A stretch of 64,000 nt of DNA from Streptomyces nigra (lineage in GTDB: Bacteria > Actinomycetota > Actinomycetes > Streptomycetales > Streptomycetaceae): contig NZ_CP029043.1 of NCBI RefSeq assembly GCF_003074055.1, forward strand, positions 1,914,501 to 1,978,500. The letters run 5' to 3'. The position numbers and the translations under genes are program-made. This document shows, piece after piece, positions 25,168-34,019 of this stretch. A model generated the notes under the pieces. It was not told the origin of the DNA, made no database searches, and was given only the letters and a program-made list of their open reading frames with translations. The first letter of the stretch is position 1, and each line of letters starts with the position of its first letter.

Positions 25168-26399
25168 CGCTGTCCCGCCTTCCCCCGTGAGGCACTGCCG
25201 GCCTTCGGTACCTTCAGTTCCACCTCGGTGCCCTGCCCCGGGACCGAGATCACCTCGGCGGTGCCGCCGAGGTCGCGCAGCCGTCCCCGGATCGACAGGG
25301 CGACGCCGAGCCGGCCCTCCCCCTCGGCCTCGGCGAGCCGGCCCTCGGGGATGCCGGGGCCGTCGTCCCGGACGGTGACGACCACCTCGCCGGGCTCGTC
25401 CTCGACGAGGATCCACGCGCGCGCACCCTCACCGGCGTGCGTGCGCACATTGTCCAGGGCGGCCGCGACGGCCGCCGTCAGCTCCCGCGCGGCGTCCGGG
25501 GCCAGCCGCACCGGCGCCCCGGGCTCCGCGAGGCTGACCCGCGCTCCGGCGTACGGGGCGAGCAGCGCCCGCAGATCCACCGGCTGGCCGTCGCCGTCCT
25601 CGTCCGGCACCTCCACGGCCCGTACGAGAGCGCCGTCGGCGGCGTCCTCCGACACCCGGGACACGGGGACGAGGCCGCCGGAGACCAGGGTGCGCAGCGC
25701 CACCTCCTGCTCGCCCGCCATCCGACCGAGCTCGGCCGCCTCGCCGCCGATGACCGCGCCGCGCCGCTGCACCATCGCCAGCACCTGGAGCACGCTGTCG
25801 TGGATGTCCCGGGCCAGCCGCTCCCGTTCACGGGTGGCCGCCTCGATCTCCAGGGCGCGGGCGAGGGTGCGCTCGGAGGCCCGGGCGACCTCGACGACGT
25901 AGCCGATGGCGATGGAGGCGATCCAGACGAGCAGCACCATGTGGATGGTGTCGCGGGTGGGCACCCCGGAGCGCTCGGCCAGGTTGGCGACGGCGACCAG
26001 GGTGGAGGCGAACGCCGCCCAGCGCCAGCCGCCCTTGATGGCGAAGGCCAGCACGGCGCCCGCGGTCCAGATCGACGGCAGGGTGGGCGCCCCGGCGTCG
26101 ATCCGCTCGGGCGTCTCCGCGATCCGGGTGAGCAGGATGCCGACGACGGCGACGGACAGGTCCACGGCGAGGAAGGGCCGGGTGCAGCTCGCGGCGTTGG
26201 CGACCCTGGGCAGGGTGGCCAGCGTCCAGACGACCAGGACGGCGAAGTAGCCGAGGGCCACCCAGGGCCGGGCCACCTGGTCGTGCGCGCTGACGAACAG
26301 GCCGATCGCGTAGACCATGGTCAGTACGCGGTACCCGGCGAGCGCACGCCACAGCGGCTGCTCCACCGACATCCTCATGACCCGCTCGCGCCTGGCCAC
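25164..26399 (-). CDS. macS: Sensor histidine kinase (MacS-like, NarL-type)
   Basis: A 411-residue membrane kinase. Residues 10-175 hold about five or six hydrophobic segments (a DUF5931-type sensor region). The HisKA_3 dimerisation motif follows as R-E-R-L-A-R-D-I-H-D-S-V-L-Q-V-L, with His in R-D-I-H-D. The ATPase domain shows A-A-A-L-D-N-V-R-T-H and D-D-G-P-G-I. It is translationally coupled to the response regulator. The start is uncertain: GTG 26399 has a purine-rich site, but in-frame ATGs eight and ten codons on are also possible. The signal sensed is unknown. Confidence 0.88.
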   Translation of the reverse strand: MARRERVMRMSVEQPLWRALAGYRVLTMVYAIGLFVSAHDQVARPWVALGYFAVLVVWTLATLPRVANAASCTRPFLAVDLSVAVVGILLTRIAETPERIDAGAPTLPSIWTAGAVLAFAIKGGWRWAAFASTLVAVANLAERSGVPTRDTIHMVLLVWIASIAIGYVVEVARASERTLARALEIEAATRERERLARDIHDSVLQVLAMVQRRGAVIGGEAAELGRMAGEQEVALRTLVSGGLVPVSRVSEDAADGALVRAVEVPDEDGDGQPVDLRALLAPYAGARVSLAEPGAPVRLAPDAARELTAAVAAALDNVRTHAGEGARAWILVEDEPGEVVVTVRDDGPGIPEGRLAEAEGEGRLGVALSIRGRLRDLGGTAEVISVPGQGTEVELKVPKAGSASRGKAGQR

Positions 26400-26442
26400 G
26401 CCCCCACCCCCTGTGTGCCGGACGGGCCCGGCCCCGGACGCC

Positions 26443-27195
26443 CTACCGGGCCCCGGGACGCTCCTCGTCCGGCTTCCTCGTCCTCTTCGCCTGTTCCTTC
26501 TCGGCCTTGGCGGCCTCCGCGATCTGCCGCTTGGCGGCGGTCGCGTACATGTCGACGTACTCCTGGCCGGAGAGCTTCATGATCTCGTACATGACCTCGT
26601 CGGTCAGCGCCCGCAGCACGAAACGGTCGTGCTCCATGCCCTGGTAGCGGCCGAAGTCCATGGGCTTGCCGATCCGGATGCCCGGCCGCATCAGCTTGGG
26701 CATGACCTGCCCGGGAGGCTGGATCTTCTCGGTGTCGATCATGGCGACGGGGATGACCGGCGCCCCGGTGGCGAGCGCCACGCGCGCGAGGCCGCCCGGC
26801 TTGCCCCGGTAGAGCCGTCCGTCGGGCGAGCGGGTGCCCTCCGGGTAGATCCCGAACAGCTCGCCCCGCTCCAGCACCTCTATGCCGCTCTTGATGGCGG
26901 CCTCGCCCGCGCCGCGCGCGCCGGAGCGGTCCACCGGCAGCTGGCCGACGCCCTTGAAGAACGCCGCCGTCAGCCGGCCCTTGACCCCGGGGGTCGTGAA
27001 GTACTCGGCCTTCGCGATGAAGGTCACCTTGCGGTCCAGGACCGCGGGCAGGAAGAACGAGTCGGAGAACGACAGGTGGTTGCTGGCCAGGATCGCGGCA
27101 CCCTCGGCGGGAACGTTCTCCAGGCCCTCCACCCAGGGCCGGAAGGCGACCTTCAACGGTCCCCCGATGGCCACCTTCATCGCGCCGTACAACAA
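26443..27195 (-). CDS. 1-acyl-sn-glycerol-3-phosphate acyltransferase (PlsC family)
   Basis: A 250-residue membrane-associated acyltransferase of phospholipid synthesis. It carries the H-x4-D catalytic motif as N-H-L-S-F-S-D, the Y-P-E-G-T-R-S-P-D-G substrate motif and the P-V-I-P-V-A segment. A Lys/Glu-rich cytoplasmic tail ends the protein. The TTG start at 27195 is supported by an AGGAGG site 8 nt upstream. It may be transcribed with macS-macR, 43 nt downstream. Confidence 0.9.
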   Translation of the reverse strand: MLYGAMKVAIGGPLKVAFRPWVEGLENVPAEGAAILASNHLSFSDSFFLPAVLDRKVTFIAKAEYFTTPGVKGRLTAAFFKGVGQLPVDRSGARGAGEAAIKSGIEVLERGELFGIYPEGTRSPDGRLYRGKPGGLARVALATGAPVIPVAMIDTEKIQPPGQVMPKLMRPGIRIGKPMDFGRYQGMEHDRFVLRALTDEVMYEIMKLSGQEYVDMYATAAKRQIAEAAKAEKEQAKRTRKPDEERPGAR

Positions 27196-27385
27196 CCCTG
27201 TGCCTCCTGTGTGTGTGGAGGAGACCTTAACCCGGAGTGCGACGGACCGACCCGACGGCCCTGGTCGGTGTCAGTGCGGTCGCGTACGGTGAACCTCACC
27301 GGGTCGTACCGACAAGCGGCTGCCGCGTGAGCCGATGTCGCCGTACACGTCCATGCCGTCCCTCTCACGAACGGGAGACCGTAAG

Positions 27386-28165
27386 GTGCCGGTCCTTCCT
27401 GGAGCCGAGCCGTACCGCCACGAGGGCACAGAGGTCGGGGTCCTCCTGTGCCACGGATTCACCGGCTCCCCGCAGTCGCTGCGCCCCTGGGCTGTGCGGC
27501 TCGCCGAGCGCGGGTTCACGGTCTCGGTGCCGCTGCTGCCGGGGCACGGCACACGCTGGGAGGACCTGCGGCTCACCGGCTGGCAGGACTGGTACGCCGA
27601 GGTGGACCGCGAGCTGCGCGCGCTGCGCGACCGCTGCTCCCAGGTGTTCACCGCGGGGCTGTCGATGGGCGGCGCCCTGGCGCTGCGGCTGGCCGCCAAG
27701 CACGGGCCGGACGTGTCCGGCGTGGTCGCCGTCAACCCGGCGAACCGGCTGCACGGCCTGTTCGCGCGGACCCTGCCCGTCACCCGGCACCTGGTGCGCA
27801 CGGTGCCCGGGATCGCCGGCGACATCGCGAAGGAGGGCGGCGTCGAGATCGGCTACGACCGGGTGCCGCTGCACGCGGCGCACTCCCTGCGGACCTTCCT
27901 GCGCCTGGTCGACGGCGAGCTGCCGCAGGTCACCCAGCCCCTGCTGCTTCTGCGCAGCCGGGAGGACCGCGTGGTGCCCGCGGCGGACCCGGCCCGGATC
28001 CTGAGCCGGGTGTCGTCGACGGACGTGACGGAGATCGTGCTGGAACAGAGCCGTCATGTCGCGACGTTGGACCATGACGCGGACCGGATCATCGAGGAGA
28101 GCCTCGCATTCATCGGCCGGCTCGCGATTGGTGCCGGCAAGGAAGGGACGACCGCACGTGGCTGA
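27386..28165 (+). CDS. Alpha/beta hydrolase (carboxylesterase/monoacylglycerol lipase-like)
   Basis: A 259-residue serine hydrolase. The oxyanion segment is L-C-H-G-F-T-G-S-P, the nucleophile elbow G-L-S-M-G-G, the acid R-E-D-R-V-V-P and the catalytic His Q-S-R-H-V-A-T-L-D-H-D. This layout matches Est30-type carboxylesterases and thermostable monoacylglycerol lipases. GTG 27386 is chosen because GGGAG (27372-27376) is well spaced, although the frame is open from 27335. It overlaps the next gene by 8 nt, so the two are co-translated. The natural substrate is unknown. Confidence 0.88.
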   Translation: MPVLPGAEPYRHEGTEVGVLLCHGFTGSPQSLRPWAVRLAERGFTVSVPLLPGHGTRWEDLRLTGWQDWYAEVDRELRALRDRCSQVFTAGLSMGGALALRLAAKHGPDVSGVVAVNPANRLHGLFARTLPVTRHLVRTVPGIAGDIAKEGGVEIGYDRVPLHAAHSLRTFLRLVDGELPQVTQPLLLLRSREDRVVPAADPARILSRVSSTDVTEIVLEQSRHVATLDHDADRIIEESLAFIGRLAIGAGKEGTTARG

Positions 28166-28796
28166 GCACGACTCCGGCTCCGACCGCGACAGACGCGAGG
28201 AGGGCGAGCCCGAAGAGCAGCAGGTGCCGTTCGACGAGGACGCCGCCTGGGCCGCGATCGTCGCCGGGTACGGCGAGGAGCCGACGGATCCGCCCGGGGC
28301 CAAGCCGTTCAAGTCGGTGGAGGACCTGGCGCTGCTCGAATCGGGCACCAACGACCCGGTGGGCAGTGCCGCGGACGCCGAGCCGAAGGCCGAGCGGGCC
28401 GAGCCCGGCGACACCGCCGTGAAGGACGACGGCGGCGAGGACCCGCCGGTGCGCCCGCTGGGCGGCTCCGTCCAGTTCGCGCCCGGTGTCGGCCCCCGCG
28501 ACTACAGCGTGCCCGAGCCGTCGGAGGAGGACTTCGACGCCGACGACGAGGGCCACTTCGTCCCGCCGGAGCCGCCGCCGCTGCCCGAGGCGGACGCGAC
28601 CGCGAAGTTCGCCTGGCTCGGGGTGCTCGGCGGGCCGGTGCTGCTGCTCCTCGCCGTACTGCTCGGCTGGGACATGACCTGGTGGCTGACCACGCTCTGC
28701 GTCGGCGGTTTCCTCGGCGGCTTCGCCACGCTCGTGATGCGGATGAAGACCGACGACGAGGGCGACGACGACCCCGGCCGGGGCGCCGTCGTCTGA
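28158..28796 (+). CDS. Hypothetical acidic protein with two C-terminal membrane helices
   Basis: A 212-residue protein of unknown function. The first 140 residues are highly acidic and Pro-rich, probably disordered. Two hydrophobic segments follow (W-L-G-V-L-G-G-P-V-L-L-L-L-A-V-L-L-G-W and L-C-V-G-G-F-L-G-G-F-A-T-L-V-M), then a short acidic tail. GTG 28158 overlaps the hydrolase stop by 8 nt. The conserved pairing with the hydrolase suggests a shared envelope or lipid role, which is inference. Confidence 0.8.
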   Translation: MAEHDSGSDRDRREEGEPEEQQVPFDEDAAWAAIVAGYGEEPTDPPGAKPFKSVEDLALLESGTNDPVGSAADAEPKAERAEPGDTAVKDDGGEDPPVRPLGGSVQFAPGVGPRDYSVPEPSEEDFDADDEGHFVPPEPPPLPEADATAKFAWLGVLGGPVLLLLAVLLGWDMTWWLTTLCVGGFLGGFATLVMRMKTDDEGDDDPGRGAVV

Positions 28797-28818
28797 CGCG
28801 GACAGCCCGTCGCCGGGA

Positions 28819-29574
28819 TCAGCTCTGGCCGGCGGCGGGCACCTTGAGGGCGGCGAGCACCGGCAGATGGTCGGTGGCCGCCCGCAGATCCGCCTGGGTC
28901 ACCCCAGGCTGCTCCAGCGGGACACCGCAGCCCAGCACCTGAATGCCCTGGGTGGCGAAGATCGCGTCGATGCGCTGATGAGGGTCGAGCGGGGTCGAGG
29001 TGTGCTCGCCGCCCCAGGGAGCGGTGGCCCAGCAGTCCTGGAGGCTGCCGGCGAGCTTGCGGAAGGTGCGGCCGGTGGGCCGGTCGTTGAGGTCGCCCCC
29101 GGCGACGGCGTGCTCCACGCCCAGCGCGGACAGCCGGTCCAGCAGCATGCCGGCCTGCTCCAGCCGCTCGTCCGAGTGCAGGGAGAGATGGCAGCTGAGG
29201 ACGCCGAGACGGGCGCCGCCGAAGCGGACCACGGCGGTGGCGAAGCCCCGCCGGTGGTGCCCGGGGACGAGTGGCAGCAGCACGTCCTCGGTGCGCTCCA
29301 CGGTGGCGCGCAGACCGCACAGGATCGCCGGACCCGCCGCGGGGGCACCGCCGGTGAGGATGACGAGGTCGGCGGCGCGGGCCAGCCGGGCGAGCTTCTT
29401 GCGCCAGCGGAAGAACCGCGGTGCCTCCTGGACGAGGACCAGGTCGGGGGCGCAGGCGCGGATCACACGGGCGAGGGCCGCGGTGTCGTCGCGCAGCGAG
29501 CGGACGTTGTAGCTCAGGACGCGGAGGGTGGCTGAACCGTCGGGGTCGGTGCGGGACTCGGGGAGCAGCGCCAT
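28819..29574 (-). CDS. Endonuclease/exonuclease/phosphatase (EEP) family protein
   Basis: A 251-residue metal-dependent hydrolase. The EEP motifs occur in order: L-S-Y-N-V-R-S-L, L-V-Q-E-A-P, the S-C-H-L-S-L-H strand, A-G-G-D-L-N-D-R-P, R-I-D-A-I-F and the terminal T-D-H-L-P-V. There is no signal peptide. The substrate could be a nucleic acid, phosphoinositide or other phosphodiester. ATG 29574 is preferred over the upstream frame start because TACATT (29587-29582) lies 7 nt before it, giving a leaderless mRNA. Confidence 0.88.
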   Translation of the reverse strand: MALLPESRTDPDGSATLRVLSYNVRSLRDDTAALARVIRACAPDLVLVQEAPRFFRWRKKLARLARAADLVILTGGAPAAGPAILCGLRATVERTEDVLLPLVPGHHRRGFATAVVRFGGARLGVLSCHLSLHSDERLEQAGMLLDRLSALGVEHAVAGGDLNDRPTGRTFRKLAGSLQDCWATAPWGGEHTSTPLDPHQRIDAIFATQGIQVLGCGVPLEQPGVTQADLRAATDHLPVLAALKVPAAGQS

Positions 29575-29705
29575 GCCGATCAATGTAACGCTCGCCCCCG
29601 GCTCGGGGCGCGGAGTCATGCGTCGGCCGGTCGGTGTGGCCGGCCGCGCAGGTCCCCGCGCCCCGGAGCGGTGGCGCGTGCGGTGCCCTCACAGGGCGTA
29701 CCGCG

Positions 29706-30659
29706 TCACATGATCGGGTCGGGCTCCCTCGCCAGGTCCGCGGCACCCACGAGTCCGGCCTTGTTGCCCAGCTGCGCGGCGATGACGTCGGCGACCGGCC
29801 GCCAGTTGCCGCCCACGAGCCAGCGCTTGTAGGACTTGCGGATCGGGTCGAGGACCAGTTCGCCCTCGTCGGAGAGGCCGCCGCCGACGATGAACGCGGA
29901 CGGGTCGAACAGCGAGGCCAGGTCGGCGAGGCCGGCCCCGGCCCAGCGGGCGAGCTCCCGGTAGGAGTCGACGGCGACCGGGTCGCCCTGCCGGGCGGCC
30001 ATGGAGATGTGCTTGCCCTCGATGCCGTCGGGGGTGCCGTCGCCCAGGCCGAGCAGGATCTCGGCGTTCTCCGGGGTGGCGTTGGCGCGCTGCTTGGCGT
30101 ACCGCACGAGGGCGCGGCCGGAGGCGTACTGCTCCCAGCAGCCCTGCGAGCCGCAGCCGCACAGCAGGCCGTCCGGCACCATGCGGATGTGGCCGAACTC
30201 GGCCGCCACGCCGAAGTGCCCGCGGCGCAGCTTGTTGCCGATGATGATGCCGCCGCCGAGGCCGGTGCCCAGCGTGATGCAGATGACGTTGCGGTGGCCC
30301 TTGCCCGCGCCGAACTTGTACTCGCCCCAGGCGGCCGCGTTGGCGTCGTTCTCCACGACGACGGGGAGGCCGACCCGGGCCTCGACCTTCTCCTTCAGCG
30401 GCTCGTTGCGCCAGTCGATGTTCGGCGCGAAGTACACCTCCGAACGCTGGCGGTTGACGTATCCGGCCGCACCGATGCCCACGCCGACGATCTCGTGTCC
30501 GGCGCGCGCGCCCTCCACCGCGGAGGCGATGGCGTCCACGATGCCCTCGGGCGTGCCCGGGGTCGGCACCTTGTGGGTCGAGAGGATGTTGCCTTCCTCG
30601 TCGACCACGCCGGCCGCGATCTTCGTGCCGCCGATGTCGACGCCGATGGTGAGTCCCAT
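29706..30659 (-). CDS. glkA: ROK-family glucokinase
   Basis: A 317-residue ATP-dependent glucokinase. The phosphate-binding motif is V-D-I-G-G-T-K-I-A, the catalytic Asp is in V-V-E-N-D-A-N-A, and the ROK zinc-binding signature is C-G-C-G-S-Q-G-C-W-E. In S. coelicolor the orthologous GlkA is also needed for carbon catabolite repression, so this gene probably links glycolysis to regulation. ATG 30659 has a GAGGG site. No terminator is obvious before the preceding convergent region. Confidence 0.95.
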   Translation of the reverse strand: MGLTIGVDIGGTKIAAGVVDEEGNILSTHKVPTPGTPEGIVDAIASAVEGARAGHEIVGVGIGAAGYVNRQRSEVYFAPNIDWRNEPLKEKVEARVGLPVVVENDANAAAWGEYKFGAGKGHRNVICITLGTGLGGGIIIGNKLRRGHFGVAAEFGHIRMVPDGLLCGCGSQGCWEQYASGRALVRYAKQRANATPENAEILLGLGDGTPDGIEGKHISMAARQGDPVAVDSYRELARWAGAGLADLASLFDPSAFIVGGGLSDEGELVLDPIRKSYKRWLVGGNWRPVADVIAAQLGNKAGLVGAADLAREPDPIM

Positions 30660-30788
30660 GAATCCCTCAGTTTCGGTCGAGCCCCGCTACGGCCAACCGT
30701 ACCCGAGGCCCCTGCCCTCCAGTCCGCGTCGTCCGTCCGGCGGACGGGGCCGGGGACCCAGGGGGTGTCTCGGCCCGGGCGGGCGGGG

Positions 30789-31283
30789 TCAGTCGAGGTC
30801 GATGCGCTCGCCGGGACCGGTGTCGTCGCCCCGGTCGCGGCCGTCGCGCGAGGCCTTGTCGGCGTCGTCCCCGGCGGTCCAGCGCCGCTCCTGATGCTGG
30901 ACGGCCGAGCGGTAGGCGGCGAGCAGTTCGCCGCCGGCGGCGGCGAGATGGTCGAAGACGTCGGGGTTGCGCTCGATGACCGGTTCGACGGCGGCCTTGG
31001 CCTGCTCGACGACCTGCTTGACCACCTGCTGGGCGGCGGGTCCGGCGACCGCGCCGAGCAGCGGGGACTGCAGGGTGGAGAGCCGGTCGGCGACGGCGTC
31101 GACGAACTTGCGCAGCTCCTCGGCGGCCGAGCCGGGCGGCATTCCGTTCTGGGCCCGGCGGCGGGCCTTCTCCTCGGCGAGGTCCTCGGCGCACGCCGTC
31201 GCCCAGGCGTCGGCGTCGGCCGTCCGTACCTCGTCCACGGGCTCGTGCCCGTCCGCCTCGGACGGGGGGAGCTCTTCGCTCAT
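30789..31283 (-). CDS. DUF5304 domain-containing protein
   Basis: A 164-residue soluble protein. The central part (A-E-E-L-R-K-F-V-D-A-V-A-D-R-L through V-V-K-Q-V-V-E-Q-A-K) is helical and amphipathic; the ends are acidic and charged. The pattern matches the actinobacterial DUF5304 family of unknown function. ATG 31283 follows an AGGAG site. It lies between the ArsA-like ATPase and glkA in the same orientation, so it may share their transcript. Confidence 0.75.
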   Translation of the reverse strand: MSEELPPSEADGHEPVDEVRTADADAWATACAEDLAEEKARRRAQNGMPPGSAAEELRKFVDAVADRLSTLQSPLLGAVAGPAAQQVVKQVVEQAKAAVEPVIERNPDVFDHLAAAGGELLAAYRSAVQHQERRWTAGDDADKASRDGRDRGDDTGPGERIDLD

Positions 31284-31340
31284 GACGGACTCCTGACTAC
31301 GGCTCGTCCCTACGACGTTACCCGAACGGCGCTACCCGCT

Positions 31341-32516
31341 TCACCGGGCGCGGGGCCACAGGCCGGGGTCCGGCGCGAACCGGATCCGCAGCTCGCCGTC
31401 GCGCAGTGCGGCCCCGTCCACGGTGCACCGCCGCAGCACGGAGGGCAGCGGCACGATCCGCCGGAACTGCCCGGCCGCGAGGACGAGTTCGTCGCCGCGC
31501 CGGATCAGGTCGAGCTCGTCGCGGTGGGCGCCGGGCAGGGGGATGTGCCAGACCAGGACGCCGTCGTCGGCGAGCCGGTCGGTGACGGGCCACTCGACGG
31601 TGGAGGACGTCCCGTTGACGACGGGGACCGCGAGGGCGGCGAGGTCGTCGGTGCCGCGGGGGTCGTGGCCGAGGTGGGCGACGTCCCGTACGTCGTGGGC
31701 GCCGCGCCACTCGTCGGTCACCTTGCGCTGGTGGGCGACGGGCCCGGCGAGCCAGCTCCCCGGTCCGGCCTCCGCCTCGGGCAGGACCCGGTTGGCGATC
31801 AGCACGTCGGGGCGCAGCCCCCGCAGGGCGAGGCCGAGCCCGGCGTCGCGCGCCGCGTCTGCGCCGCCCGGGCCGGGTTCGGCGACGAGCCGTACGACGG
31901 TGTCGCGGTCGGCGACGACGGCCTCGACGGCGGCGAGCTCGAGGTCCCAGCGGGCGGCGGTCTCGTACAGCCACTCCGCGGGCATGGGGACGCCGGCCAG
32001 CCGGCCGAGGACGGGTCGCAGGGCGCGGGCCGCCTGCCGTTCCGGCGGGAGCAGGCGGCGCAGATAGCGGCGCAGCTCCTCGGGCAGGGAGAGCAGGGCG
32101 AGGGCGGGGGGGGTGGCGGGCAGGTCGACGACGAGGAGGTCGTGTGCCTCCGCGAGCGCGGCGTCCCGCAGGGCCCGCAGCAGCGCGAGCTCCTCCGCGC
32201 CGGGCAGCGGGGTGACCTCCTCCGGGTCGAGCCGGGAGGCGCCGAGGAGGTCGAGGGCGCCGGTGGCCCGCTCCTGGAAGGCGGCGAGGTCGTCGCGGAA
32301 GCCGGTGGCGGCGTCGGGGCGCCAGGCGGCGAGCCGGGGCGCGGCCTCGACGGGGGCCGCCCCGGTGCGCACACCGAGTGCCGCGCCGAGGGTGTCGGTG
32401 CGGTCGGCACTCAGCACGAGCGTGCGGGCGCCGTCGGCGGCCGCCGCGAGCGCGGTGGCCGCCGCGACGGTCGTACGGCCGCTGCCGCCCGGGCCGGTGA
32501 TCAGGATGGTGCGCAT
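31341..32516 (-). CDS. ArsA-like P-loop ATPase with altered Walker A
   Basis: A 391-residue member of the ArsA/GET3-like (SIMIBI) ATPase group. The N-terminal loop reads G-P-G-G-S-G-R-T-T where ArsA has G-K-G-G-V-G-K-T-T, so both the deviant signature Lys and the catalytic Walker A Lys are replaced, by Pro and Arg. The switch-like L-L-V-V-D-L-P-A-T-P-P-A-L-A-L-L segment is also diverged. The C-terminus is a beta-rich, Hsp20-like domain seen in some ArsA homologues. Nucleotide hydrolysis is therefore doubtful, and a structural or regulatory role is possible. TACGGT lies 8 nt upstream of ATG 32516. Confidence 0.82.
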   Translation of the reverse strand: MRTILITGPGGSGRTTVAAATALAAAADGARTLVLSADRTDTLGAALGVRTGAAPVEAAPRLAAWRPDAATGFRDDLAAFQERATGALDLLGASRLDPEEVTPLPGAEELALLRALRDAALAEAHDLLVVDLPATPPALALLSLPEELRRYLRRLLPPERQAARALRPVLGRLAGVPMPAEWLYETAARWDLELAAVEAVVADRDTVVRLVAEPGPGGADAARDAGLGLALRGLRPDVLIANRVLPEAEAGPGSWLAGPVAHQRKVTDEWRGAHDVRDVAHLGHDPRGTDDLAALAVPVVNGTSSTVEWPVTDRLADDGVLVWHIPLPGAHRDELDLIRRGDELVLAAGQFRRIVPLPSVLRRCTVDGAALRDGELRIRFAPDPGLWPRAR

Positions 32517-32579
32517 AGGGGTGAACCGTAACGGACGGCACGGTCCCGCCCCGGCGCGGTGCTCTCGGTGGGGGCGGAG

Positions 32580-33020
32580 CTACTTGGTGGACTCCACGCG
32601 CTTCTTCAGACCGGCCAGGGCGCGGTCGATGATGACCTTCTCGGCCTTGCGCTTGATCATCCCGAGCATCGGGATCTTGACGTCCACGGTGAGCACGTAG
32701 GTGACCTCGGTGGCGCCGGCGCCGGCCGGCTTGAGGAGGTAGGAGCCGTCCAGGGAGCGGAGCATCTGGGACTTCACCAGTGTCCAGGAGACCTCGTGCT
32801 CGCCGGTCCAGGTGTACGCCAGCACCTGGTCGTCCTTGATCGCCCCGGCGTCCATGACGAGGCGGACCTGCTCGGCGCGGCCCTGGCCGTCGGTCGCGAG
32901 GACCTCCGCCTCCTTCACCTCGCCGGTCCAGTCGGGATAGCGGGCGAAGTCGGAGATGACCCCCATGACATCGGCCGGTGCCGCCTCGATCGTGATGCTC
33001 GAGCTGGTGTGTTCCGCCAT
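32580..33020 (-). CDS. SRPBCC-family protein (polyketide cyclase/dehydrase-like)
   Basis: A 146-residue START-like fold protein. The N-terminal S-I-T-I-E-A-A-P-A-D-V-M-G-V-I-S-D-F-A-R-Y-P-D-W segment and the long C-terminal helix (G-M-I-K-R-K-A-E-K-V-I-I-D-R-A-L-A-G-L-K) are typical. The ligand is unknown. ATG 33020 has a GGAGGAG site at good spacing. It lies upstream of the ArsA-like gene in the same direction. Two perfect palindromes in front of it suggest specific regulation. Confidence 0.85.
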   Translation of the reverse strand: MAEHTSSSITIEAAPADVMGVISDFARYPDWTGEVKEAEVLATDGQGRAEQVRLVMDAGAIKDDQVLAYTWTGEHEVSWTLVKSQMLRSLDGSYLLKPAGAGATEVTYVLTVDVKIPMLGMIKRKAEKVIIDRALAGLKKRVESTK

Positions 33021-33060
33021 CGCCGTGGCTCCTCCAGAAGCGGCCGGTGAGAATTCGTGG

Positions 33061-33076
33061 TGCGCACGCGTGCGCA
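33061..33076. promoter_or_regulatory. 16-bp perfect palindrome at the SRPBCC gene transcript start
   Basis: TGCGCACGCGTGCGCA is fully self-complementary. It follows a minus-strand -10 box TAGCCT (33088-33083), so it covers the predicted transcript start. This position is typical of a repressor site. Confidence 0.5.
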
Positions 33077-33102
33077 GCGTGAAGGCTACCGCGCGCCGGG
33101 TC

Positions 33103-33116
33103 GGGTGGATCCACCC
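33103..33116. promoter_or_regulatory. 14-bp perfect palindrome in the SRPBCC -35 region
   Basis: GGGTGGATCCACCC is self-complementary with no loop, unlike a terminator. It is centred near -33 relative to the predicted start, overlapping where the -35 box would be. Confidence 0.45.
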
Positions 33117-33162
33117 CCACCTGGGCGATCGCCCGGAAAGCGCCCGGGGGGCCTGATTCCGC

Positions 33163-33960
33163 TCACCATTCGAGTGCCCAGGGCTTCCCGGACCGCGCGA
33201 AGTGCCCGACGTTCACGCACTCGGTGGCGCCGATCCGCATCCGGCGGGCGAGGGGCTGGTGGACGTGCCCGAAGAGCGAGTAACGGGGCCGGGTGCGGCG
33301 GATCGCCGCCAGCAGCGCCCGGCTGCCGCGCTCGAAGCGCCGCGCGACGGTGTCGTAGACGAGTTCCGGCACCTCCGGCGGGATGTGGGTGCACAGCACG
33401 TCGACCTCGCCGACGGCCTCGATCTTCGCGGCGTACTCCTCGTCGCTGATCTCGTAGGGCGTGCGCATCGGGGTGCGCAGGCCGCCGCCGACGAATCCGA
33501 AGGTCCAGCCGCCGATCTCGGCCCGCTGCCCGTCGAGGACGGTGACGCCGGGGCCGGCGTACTCCGGCCACAGGGGCGGGATGTCGACGTTGCCGTAGGT
33601 GGCGTACGTCGGTGTCGGCAGGACCGAGAACATCTCGCGGTACTGCTTGCGGACCGCCTTCTCGATCACCGCGGCCCGGTCCTCGCCGATCCCGGCCCAC
33701 AGCCGCGTCCCGAGCTCGCGGGCCTCCTCGAAGCGCCGGGCGGTGCGCAGTTCGACGATCCGGTCGGCGTTCTCGACGCCGAACAGGTCCGGGAAGATGC
33801 CGCGCGAGTGGTCGGCGTAGTCCAGGAACAGCACCAGGTCGCCGAGGCAGATGAGGGCGTCGGCGCCGTCGCCGGCGCGGGCGAGGTCACGGGCGTTGCC
33901 GTGCACGTCGCTCACCACGTGGACGCGGGTGCCGTTGTTTCCCGTCGGTGTCGGTGCCAT
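33163..33960 (-). CDS. Calcineurin-like metallophosphoesterase
   Basis: A 265-residue dimetal phosphoesterase. The motifs are S-D-V-H-G-N, C-L-G-D-L-V, Y-G-N-V-D (the G-N-H/D motif), T-H-I-P-P-E and G-H-V-H-Q-P. All metal ligands appear to be present. The substrate is unknown, and no secretion signal is seen. ATG 33960 is used because TACCCT (33974-33969) lies 8 nt upstream; the frame also offers a TTG three codons earlier. Confidence 0.9.
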   Translation of the reverse strand: MAPTPTGNNGTRVHVVSDVHGNARDLARAGDGADALICLGDLVLFLDYADHSRGIFPDLFGVENADRIVELRTARRFEEARELGTRLWAGIGEDRAAVIEKAVRKQYREMFSVLPTPTYATYGNVDIPPLWPEYAGPGVTVLDGQRAEIGGWTFGFVGGGLRTPMRTPYEISDEEYAAKIEAVGEVDVLCTHIPPEVPELVYDTVARRFERGSRALLAAIRRTRPRYSLFGHVHQPLARRMRIGATECVNVGHFARSGKPWALEW

Positions 33961-34019
33961 GGCGATCAAGGGTAGGCGCCGTGGGGCGGACGTGAACAGT
34001 GGCGGCCGAACCGATGGTT

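Noticed and set aside
29634..32531. A 965-codon plus-strand open frame
   Set aside because: It runs antisense through glucokinase, DUF5304 and the ArsA-like gene, all of which have strong family matches.
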